A model generated the notes under the pieces. It ran no database searches, had not been told where the DNA came from, and was given only the letters and a program-made list of their open reading frames with translations. Both the position numbers and the translations under genes were made by a program. A DNA stretch of 64,000 nucleotides from Paroedura picta (Eukaryota > Chordata > Lepidosauria > Squamata > Gekkonidae), in the NCBI RefSeq assembly GCF_049243985.1, contig NC_135378.1:41760941-41824940 (forward strand), given 5' to 3'. Positions 56,033-64,000 of the stretch are shown here, piece after piece (position 1 is the stretch's first letter; each line of letters begins with the position of its first letter).

Positions 56033-56741
56033 AGGAGCAACCATGAAAGAAGCATGTGGGCACATAACATTTTACCAACAGTGAAAATATGGGAGACAGA
56101 AGGAACAGGGTGGACACCTGTGTACTGTGACTACCCCATGTGTATTAGGGCAGAGGGGCATTTCGGTGAATGTGGCCTAATTCACACAAGAAGGGAAATG
56201 ACGCAGAACTGGGGGGAATTGGTTGCCATGTAATCTTCCCCTAAGAAGAGTCTCCAGTCTGATTTTCCCTTCACATATCTGATGACATGGCTCTGGAAAG
56301 CTCATCTGTAACCACTATGCCACAATTCCCAAAGGTCAGTCCTCGCCCACAATCAACGAACATTCCACACCACAGGTTCTTGACACCCATATCTCCACAC
56401 CCATGGCCTCATTTGCCACCATGCCACCACAACCTCCCACACAACACACATGACAACCCCATGCCCTTACAGACTGGACAACTCCTCCCCTTCCTCTTCC
56501 CACTGCCAAGCTCTAGCGCCCGTTGTATTCTTGGAGACAACGGGCTTTGCCCCTAGTATTTTAATAAATCAATCAATTCAATATATATAAAATGCCAGTC
56601 TTCAAAGATGATAGCATTTATAGGGTGCATTTCAAGTGTTCAATGCTCATCTTAGGTGCTCAGTTATCAACAGGTTAGAAGTATCATTCCCACACTGGAG
56701 CTCAGAAGCTTCTTAATTCACTCCTTCTATACTTAGCTACT

Positions 56742-56949
56742 TATCCCAGCAGCCGGCTCAAGGTTGACTCAGCCTTCCATCCTTCCGAGGTCGGTAAAAT
56801 GAGTACCCAGCTTGCTGGGGGGTAAACGGTAATGACTGGGGAAGGCACTGGCAAACCACCCCGTATTGAGTCTGCCATGAAAACGCTGGAGGGCGTCACC
56901 CCAAGGGTCAGACATGACTCGGTGCTTGCACAGGGGATACCTTTACCTT
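56742..56949 (+). mobile_element. Sauria-type SINE, 5' truncated
   Basis: It starts mid-body ('atcccagcagccggctcaag') and ends with the same Bov-B-like tail as 13339-13613. A perfect 14-bp duplication TATACTTAGCTACT lies at 56728-56741 and 56950-56963. 5' truncation with a long duplication is the mark of LINE-style insertion. Very little diverged from the copy at 13339. Confidence 0.9.
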
Positions 56950-56969
56950 TATACTTAGCTACTATGCTA

Positions 56970-57745
56970 TACACGTTTGTTGGCATTTTTTTCCATTTTG
57001 GTTTTTAACCAAGAACCTTCTTTAATATACAGTTAACCTTGTAGACTGTTTCCAGCTATACCTTGTGTTTTTGAGGTCAAGAAAGCCACTTTCAGGAATC
57101 CAGTTAGAGGAATACAGTCAGTGAGAACCCACAGGAGGCCTTTCTCAGCTGCCCTTTAGATCTCAGTCCCTTATATTGTAGTGTTTCTTCTCTAGAGAAC
57201 TATAATCCTTGTGTCAGCTTATTCTTTAAAATGTCCAGGCCACTGTTAGTTAAATTTGTTTCTGATGCATGTCTTTAATAACTGCTGATTAATATAGCTT
57301 ATTGTAAACTGTCTTGGGTTCAAATACAGTATAGTATAAATATGTATACAATATAGTATAAATATGTCTTCAGCTTTCCTTCTTAAACTACATCTTGCCT
57401 ACTTAGCAGAAGTTAAAACACAGTTGCTTTTATATATCATGGTCTGCAAAAACAGTGCTTATAATGAGCTGCAAGCAGTATAGATCATTTGACTACAAAA
57501 ATTGTATTTCTATACAGTTGATATGATTGCTGAATTGTTAGATTTGGAGACAAAATAGCACAGAAGTTATGTGAGATGTGTGGGGAGTAACTACTGATTA
57601 ACCAGTGGCTCACAAAAATAGAGAGAAACTAGTTCTGGAGTCAGGGAATGACTGCTGTTTTGTCATAAAACTTCTCATGTGCCACAAGGTGGTGCCAGAT
57701 TTCCAGGACTCTGGAAATCAATTCAAGACTAAATTGATGTTAAGA
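56970..57745. other. Intergenic, no recognised feature
   Basis: 'gccacaaggtggtgcc' at about 57680 is a weak CTCF-like word with two core mismatches. Nothing else. Confidence 0.4.
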
Positions 57746-57747
57746 GA

Positions 57748-57850
57748 ATAGAACAAAATTTGAGTCCAATGGCACCTTTAAGACCAAAGTTTTAGTCAAG
57801 ATATACACTTGTGTGTGCATGTATGTTTTCTCAGATATAATGAAATTAGA
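57748..57850 (-). repeat. Unnamed dispersed repeat D
   Basis: 'aaaatttgagtccaatggca', 'cctttaagaccaaagtttta' and 'gtatgttttctcagatataa'. Confidence 0.6.
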
Positions 57851-57854
57851 AGTT

Positions 57855-60430
57855 TTCATGGGATGTCTGAATAAACTGAAAAGCAAAGAGGGTTTCCTTA
57901 GGCAGCATAAAATCCATAGGAAATGGACTAACAAGATATAGCACTTTTAAAAAATAACTGTAATTTCGGATGGAAATTTAGAAGAGAATATGAGGTGCTT
58001 AGCCAGTCCCTAGTTTACAACTTTTTTCTCCCATTCACCCCATAACTTCTCCAACATTACTGCTCTTAGGCTTTTGCACACACCCATTCAAACTAAAATC
58101 TTCTAGTATTCCATCCGTTTTTCCAATTCCTTTAAAAACCACCTGCTTTCCTACCCTGCTGAGTAGGTATAGTAAACTTTCCGTCATTTCAAGGTATTCA
58201 TTTGGGCTGGCCTTAAATGGGTATTTTTGCTGCCCACTGCATGAATGCGCTTATTGTCTAAATTCATCTTAAATGCCTTCCTCTCTCCCTTTTTACCTAT
58301 TTGGAGTAAATAAAAATTGCTCTATTAGAGTTGCCTCATTTCCCTAAATATCATTTCCAAGCACATACGTGTGCTTCAAGATCCTGGGTCATGTGTAGAA
58401 TGTAGAATGCACATGAGGTGCATGTGTAGAAGCCACTGTAATGATTTCAAAAGGTATAGCCCAAAGAAATGGCTAACTGTGACAGACAAAACAGAAGGGG
58501 AGGTGTGGAATGGAGAAAAGGAGTCTAAACTGCCAAGATGGGCAGTGGGTGAATAGGAGGGAAAAGAAAAAAAAACAGAAAAAGAGGAATGTGGATGGGA
58601 TGCTTGTGAGGAAGGCAATTCCATAAGGATCTCTTTAAAAGGATTAATATGCTTTGCTGAAAGAGTGAGTCTGTACCTAACAGGAGGCTAGACTGAAGAA
58701 TACAATCGTTCATCTCAATCAAGAAGAGATGTATTATGAATCTTTAGGGGGGAAAGCTTGACAAAAAATGGGAATAACATGGTAATATCTGCCTAATGTT
58801 CTATTATAAAGCTAGTCATTTATATTAAATTAAACTTTACACGTTAACCTTTTTCTCTATAAAATTGTGTCATACGCTTGAGTTTCCCCTCTTCTGAATA
58901 TCTCCATCTGGAACAACTCCAAAGAAACACTACTAAAACACCATCTTATACTAATCTATTTAAACCAGTGTCTAAAATTTAAAAAGGGACTAAAAAACTC
59001 ACAAAAAGTATTAGCAAAGGCTACAGCCACAAATGTTTATATCCCTTCGTTTCCTCAGTAACAACCCATACTAGAATGTTGCGTTGAATCCTGATCCTAA
59101 GAGAATGCTGTAGAAAGGATACGATAGAAAACAATACTTATTGCTTACCAAAGAAACCTACAACTTTTGAAATTTAGAAGCTGGCAAACCTATGAGTGGT
59201 GGGAGGGAAAAGAAATAGAGGGAGGAAATTATTCATCTTTTTAAATACCACAAAAATATTTACTCTACTGATGTTGGCAGGGCTCAAGCACAAGAAATAA
59301 AAGTCTCCACTTACCGAACTAACACATGCTGCTGATTGCTATACAATGTATGCGAGATGTAAGTAAGCACTGAACTTAGTAGGCATTGTTTGACAGTTCT
59401 TATGTTGGGAAATATGAATGCCTTCTGATAGAGTGGGCATAAGTTCCATTGTTTTGCAGCAATTTTCTGTTACGCATCTTATTGCTGATGTTTTGAGCTC
59501 TTGTTAAAACAAGTTCACATTCATTTTTAGAAAGACAAGAGGTTAAAAAATAAATCATGCTTTACAACAAAATGGAAACAGCTGTTCTCGCATCATCTGC
59601 AAAGCTATGCTATTAAAACCCTTTTGATGTCAAATGCTATTACAATGTTACTGAAGGATCTTATCGAATGAACAGACAGAATTAAAGTTAAGCTGGCTGA
59701 TTAAAAAGTTCCCTCTGCAACACAGATTAGTATGCAGCCCTTTAGAAATCTAAATCGCTGAAGTGGCTTTCCTCTGCCACCATCTATTCTTTATTTGATT
59801 ATTATCATATTTATGGCTGTTTTACAGATACTTTTGTCTCCAAAGAGTCATTGGCTTCAAATCATAAAACTGCTATGCATCTTAGTATACAGACTGGATG
59901 GCCTCCATCTGTGCTGCTGGTCTTAAAATGTGTCAGGTAATACAACACTAAAACGCTCAACACATTTCCTAGTCCGAGACTGTGGACCAACATATGTTTT
60001 AATGTTTCAGATCAAAATGGCCTTCATTGTCAAAATCAATGGAAGCTACTATGTATTTGGTGCTCTCTGACTAAGGACAAAACAAAAGTGTATATAAAAA
60101 CAAACAAGAAACCTAGAAAGAGTACACATTTACAACCTGTGTACTTGGCTTTTCATTAAGGCTTGTACAACTTTACAGACGGCAGGATGGTATGTATGCA
60201 ATTCTCTTGGGCGCAATATGCAAGTCCCAGCTGGAGTGTTTCCAACAGGATATAAACCATGGTCCTCAAGTCTACACATTAAAAAACATGTTACTTAGCC
60301 TAGTGCCAACAAATGTCAATACAAAAAGTACACTTCAGGAACAGTTTTGCTACAGCCACAAAGATTACTTGCATACAAAACAATTACAGGGAAAGGTGGA
60401 AATTACAGGCAATGACAATTGTAATATAAA
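57855..60430. other. Gene-proximal non-repetitive DNA, possible CEP44 3'UTR or conserved element
   Basis: No repeats recognised. It lies just beyond the CEP44 stop on the minus side, so part may be a long alternative 3'UTR. 59520-59900 in particular is free of repeats. Confidence 0.3.
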
Positions 60431-60433
60431 ATG

Positions 60434-60454
60434 TTTATTTTCATAAAATTTATT
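60434..60454 (-). terminator. CEP44: Two candidate CEP44 poly(A) signals
   Basis: The minus strand carries AATAAA at 60454-60449 and 60439-60434, about 100-120 bp after the stop codon. Either would give a short 3'UTR. Confidence 0.45.
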
Positions 60455-60555
60455 TTCATAAAAATGTATCTTTGCAAATAATTTGAGTCAAAAATCATGA
60501 AAGGATCAAGTAGGTCTAAAAAATTTACACATATACATAATTGCTTTCAGATACT

Positions 60556-60604
60556 CTAGGAGGTGCTACTTGAGGTCTTCAACAACTCTGAAGTTTCTTC
60601 AATC
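60556..60604 (-). CDS. CEP44: CEP44 last coding exon
   Basis: The acceptor is tatattttag. The first base completes Met (AT|G), then IEETSELLKTSSSTS and stop TAG at 60558-60556. Confidence 0.85.
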
Positions 60605-62796
60605 CTAAAATATATTATAGATTAAATAGGGTCAAAAAACTCAACTAAAAAGAGCTTCTTATTGGATAATAAAATTAAATAAGCACCAATTATTCCTGTA
60701 CAGAGGGAAGACTCACACTAGTTTGAAATAACAACCTATATGAAGTGCAGTTTAGTTTTCAAGTGAAATCACAAAACACTTTGCACAGAACTGCTTTTAA
60801 AGGACTGATTAATGATTACTCTTGAAACAGAATTACACTAAAAGTGGAGAACTGCAATGAGACACAATTGCTTCCAAGTAATGAAAAACCATCACATTTT
60901 TCTTTACACAAGAGCTAAAAATTTGAACAGAATTATTTTCAGCAAAAACAGGTAACTTAATATCTCTTAAGAAACTAAATTAGCACTCTCATCTCAAGAA
61001 CAACTATTAAGCACACCTATTGTTCCCTTTGGAAAGTGACTCATCCCACAAACACATAACTGTATATAGATTTATTATCCAGTAGGAACAAATAAATCTT
61101 AAGATGCAAAGACCTTTGTGATTTGGAGAATGTACGGTACTTTCTACAGACATTGAAAGCAGAGCAATTCCCTACTGAGAAATTAATTTATCCAGCTTTT
61201 TTCTTACTTACATTTTGGTTATTCGTTCCATTCTTTGTATTGTTGTCTCCTGAAATTTAAAAGCAATAGGTTCTATTCGTTCTTTATAGGCACAAAGACA
61301 GTGAACTTGTATACACAGAACTTACTTTAACATTTTTTGAGATAAAAGTTTTGCTGTTGTCTCCAACCCTCAAAACAATTAAAAACTCATTTTTTCCTAC
61401 AGCTATTCAGATGAGGCATTCATTTTAACTGACCTTTGAAACCTTGGATAAATCATGATTATTAACAACCATGGCTTTGGGAGATGGATTTGAAGATATC
61501 AGTGAACTGTATCCAGATGAGTGATAAAGATTCTCTGGCAGCTCCTCCTTCTCTTTATCTGTGAAGAAGCATTCATTTCAAAGATCACTTTTGCCTTTTT
61601 GCTCTCACACAACAGGTCAGCCATCATCCAGTTTGATTTACAGAAGATACAAACTCACACACACACAGAAAAAGAGAGAGCGAGAGAGAGCCATTACAAA
61701 ACCACTATGTATTTCTAAGACCTTAGAATTGATGCTCATTCAGTAGAAACTGTTCGAAAATTAACTTTAAAGGCAACATTAATTGCACCAGACATGATGC
61801 ATATGCCAAGCCCTTGTTAAATTCCATCCTGTTAGCAATAGGTTAGCATTAGGTAGACCTTGACAACAATATCTTAAAGCATTTTTCCAGGTTATTTTAA
61901 CAAGCAAATAGAAATACCCTCTATAAACATAACAGAAATGCCTATAAAGGGCACAGCAGCTATTTTGGGTGTATATTTTTTTAAATTAAAAAATAAGATT
62001 TTACTTTATGGAACATCTTTGAGCTTATCACCAGCATATCAAAGAATAAATCAACCCCAATTTGCACGGGTTATGGAAGACTTTACCATTAAGAAGGACT
62101 GTATACCAGTATACTATAATGTTAAATACATGTTTTGGAGAAGATGAGTGAAGTTGTAGTAACCATTTTTGGTTGTCCCACAAATCTAAGTAGGGTATGA
62201 CAGAGTTTTAAATTTCTAGCTTACAGATCTCCAGGTAAGAGGCTGGAGAACTAAAAACTGCAATGAATAAGTGTTATTAAAATAATAAAAAATAATTTGT
62301 TACTGAAGATTTTGACTGGGGCTAGGTGCTAAAAAGGGAAATGATAAATTCTCCATAAAGGCTCCTTGTCAGCACTGATAAGCTACTGCAGAATAATGTG
62401 ATTCGCCTTTATTAACATAAATTTGGAGGCCCCTTTTTCACACTGTTTCTAACAAAAGGGGGAAATATATTAAAACTAAACAAAACCCATCCTGCATATT
62501 GTTTTATATTGATACTTAAGCAATGTTCTTTATTTGCAGCAATGAACACGCAGAAAAAAGAACAGATAAAAAATAAAACTACAGTGACAAACCAGTCATT
62601 ATTGTTGGTACAAAGATCTATAGCATGTAAGTTATCTCAGTTGGTGAGAATGACGTTTGACAATTCAAAAGACCCTAAACAATGCAGATATAAATGCTAA
62701 CACTAAATTAGATACTCTACCTGGAGAAACTGAAGTCATATGTATGTTAGAGGTATTTTCTTCATTCATATTATTAGATTCTGTGGACAGGTTGAT
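60556..62796 (-). CDS. CEP44: CEP44 (centrosomal protein 44), last four coding exons, partial
   Basis: Minus-strand exons are 62796-62721, 61558-61434, 61249-61212 and 60604-60556. All splice sites are GT-AG and the phases join in one frame ending in TAG. The final coding exons read HSSGYSSLISSN, then ETTIQRMERITKM, then IEETSELLKTSSSTS. From memory human CEP44 ends SSGYSTASSDS..., ETTIQKMERMKKM, FEETAELLKCPNHYL, which fits exon by exon. CEP44 is a centrosome/spindle-pole protein that helps centriole-to-centrosome conversion (family knowledge). The N-terminal domain and central coiled coil would lie beyond the right edge. Order and convergent orientation relative to HPGD match the human locus. 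The extreme C-terminus differs from human, as expected for a tail. Confidence 0.88.
61212..61249 (-). CDS. CEP44: CEP44 penultimate coding exon (38 nt)
   Basis: The acceptor is aaatttcag and the donor AT|gtaagt. It encodes ETTIQRMERITK plus two bases. Too short for open-frame finding; recognised by the CEP44 ETTIQKMER motif. Confidence 0.87.
61434..61558 (-). CDS. CEP44: CEP44 coding exon (125 nt)
   Basis: The acceptor is cttcttcacag and the donor AAG|gtcagt. It encodes KEKEELPENLYHSSGYSSLI, then SSNPSPKAMVVNNHDLSKVS and K, a Ser-rich low-conservation segment with the CEP44 SSGYS motif. Confidence 0.85.
61670..62715. other. CEP44 intron, no recognised feature
   Basis: AT-rich, with a short (CA)n/(GA)n stretch at about 61650-61690. 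No further exon seen. Confidence 0.5.
62721..62796 (-). CDS. CEP44: CEP44 coding exon (76 nt)
   Basis: The acceptor is aaattttag and the donor CCAG|gtagag. It encodes INLSTESNNMNEENTSNIHM, then TSVSP and one base. The exon end phase fits the next exon exactly. Sequence similarity to human is weak here, so the call rests on splice signals, phase and position. Confidence 0.7.
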
Positions 62797-62799
62797 CTA

Positions 62800-63155
62800 A
62801 AATTTTTAAAAAATTGCATTTATAAGTGAGCTTTGTAGTTTTGGTATTTGCATTGCAAGATGCTTTACCAACTTGGAACAACTCTGCATAGGACTGCACT
62901 TACTGTCTTTGAATGAATAGATAGTATCCTTATAAAACACTTTTTATTACAACACTACTAATATATCCTACAGCATGTAATGGCTCAGTTCAGCCAACAG
63001 TTCAGTATCACATGTGCCAGTTGAACGGTGCCAGTTGAACGGTGCCAGTTCTTGCCAGTTGCATTCTTAATTTATTTGCTTCCTTCAATATAGTCTGCCA
63101 TGACATCTGAGCTGGTTGACTGTAGAGCCTGCTAGTATGTTTCTAAACCTCAAGA
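62800..63155. other. CEP44 intron, no exon seen
   Basis: A short tandem repeat 'gtgccagttgaacg' lies at about 63013-63050. Otherwise unremarkable. Confidence 0.45.
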
Positions 63156-63156
63156 G

Positions 63157-63703
63157 CAGTGGTCCTCAACCCCCGGTCCGGGGACCGGTACCGGTTCATA
63201 GATCAGGCAGTATCGGGCCTCAGCTCCTCCCCAGCTCCTGCCTCGGGGGCTGCCCTGCCATTGACCATTTATGCACTGGGAACTTCACTGCCCCAGGTCT
63301 TGTGCAGGAGCAAAAATCAGGGGCAGATGAGGCGCACCGGATCAAATGCTCCCCTGTGTGGGTGCAGGAAGAGGTGGGGCAACCTTCCACGACTAAAACT
63401 CCAGCCTGCAGGACGGCATGAAACCTCCAGTGCATAAACGGTCATTCTGCCGCCGGCTCACCTTTGGTGCTCTCCAGCGGCTGCCATGGATGGGGCTCCC
63501 CCTCGGCGTGGCACTGCACAGCTGCTGCTGGCAGCGCCCCACAGCGGGCAGCAGGAAGTCAGGGGCACTGGCGGGAAAGCAAGCGGAGCAGGGGCTCAGA
63601 CAGTGACAACGTCCCTTGGCAAAAGACTACCCCCCCCCCTGGGCCCCAGTAAAATTGTCAAGCGCTTACTGGTCCCCGGTGATAACAAGATTGGGGACTA
63701 CTG
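63157..63703. mobile_element. hAT-like element containing a nested MITE
   Basis: Ends CAGTGGTCCTCAACC and GATTGGGGACTACTG are inverted. Flanks are CTCAAGAG (63149-63156) and CTCTAGAG (63704-63711), seven of eight alike. The interior is GC-rich and non-coding. Confidence 0.82.
63263..63443. mobile_element. TIR MITE nested in the hAT-like element
   Basis: Starts GACCATTTATGCACTGG and ends CCAGTGCATAAACGGTC, 17-bp inverted ends with one or two differences. Flanked by ATT on both sides, a possible 3-bp target duplication as in PIF/Harbinger elements. Same family as 46201-46362. Confidence 0.75.
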
Positions 63704-63711
63704 CTCTAGAG

Positions 63712-64000
63712 TATAATTTGAACTGGACCAATATTTTTACAAATCACATATTTAGCACCAACCAAATATTTTGTTCCAAAGTAGCATAACTAGTTATTCT
63801 CTGTTTAATCTGAATTATGTGATATCATTAATTTATATCACTGATACTAGTCAAAGTGAAATTTAGCATTTTAAAGAGTTGCTAGATAATCTAAGCCATT
63901 TCATAATATTGTATAGTATCTATGTAAATTACTCAAAAATTAAAGAAAAATAGCTTTAACTCGGCTGAACTTTTCCCATTCAAATATATTATCAACAAAT
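63712..64000. other. CEP44 intron to window edge
   Basis: No further CEP44 exon recognised on the minus strand. Confidence 0.45.

Larger units (their letters stand above)
54487..56556 (+). mobile_element. Putative non-autonomous Helitron
   Basis: The left end TCCTATTAAATAAAAGAG resembles vertebrate Helitron 5' ends as I recall them. The right end has a perfect 9-bp stem (GCCCGTTGT 56518-56526 with ACAACGGGC 56537-56545), 7 bases, then CTAG at 56553-56556 and T. The base before the left end is G, not the expected A, so that boundary is tentative. The interior is GC-rich at first and contains repeat G pieces and SINE pieces. No Rep/helicase frame. Confidence 0.5.

Noticed and set aside
57678-57700. 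Second CTCF site
   Set aside because: GCCACAAGGTGGTGCC has two mismatches in the core; too weak.
1-64000. Endogenous retrovirus or other LTR element
   Set aside because: I found no pair of LTRs, primer-binding site or recognisable gag/pol/env segment; the RT and endonuclease pieces are of LINE type.

Overview
This is vertebrate nuclear DNA, almost certainly from a squamate reptile (lizard or snake). Coding sequence is sparse and split by GT-AG introns. The repeats are those expected of squamates: tRNA-derived SINEs, one family with a Bov-B-like tail, Bov-B LINE remnants, CR1/L2-type LINE ends, 5S-rRNA-derived SINEs, many short hAT-like elements and Helitron-like ends. I cannot name the species.

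Layout. (1) 1-18660, plus strand: a complete seven-exon HPGD gene (15-hydroxyprostaglandin dehydrogenase). A CpG island covers exon 1, a poly(A) signal lies 71 bp after the stop, and the spliced product is 266 aa, the same length as human HPGD. Its introns hold a CR1 end, an RT-domain LINE fragment, Sauria-type and other SINEs, a Bov-B fragment, a hairpin MITE, GC-rich/polypyrimidine blocks and two Helitron-like 3' ends. (2) 18660-60430: an intergenic stretch of about 42 kb with no gene I can support. It holds four hAT-like elements with 8-bp target duplications or a hairpin structure, about ten SINE copies, CR1/L2 pieces, a LINE endonuclease fragment, several long microsatellites, one more Helitron-like end and one good CTCF-like motif. 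(3) 60430-62796, minus strand: the last four coding exons of CEP44 (centrosomal protein 44), with the rest of the gene beyond the right edge. A nested DNA transposon lies in the next intron.

HPGD and CEP44 converge tail to tail, the arrangement I recall at human 4q34, so the locus is syntenic. The two genes are functionally unrelated: one makes a cytosolic prostaglandin-inactivating enzyme, the other a centriole/spindle protein. I see no operon, CRISPR array, rRNA or tRNA gene, and no retrovirus or LTR element. I found no new biological system. The most informative observations are repeat archaeology (nested insertions, an unoccupied-site copy for one MITE, Helitron termini, 5S-derived SINEs) and the fairly diverged HPGD sequence.
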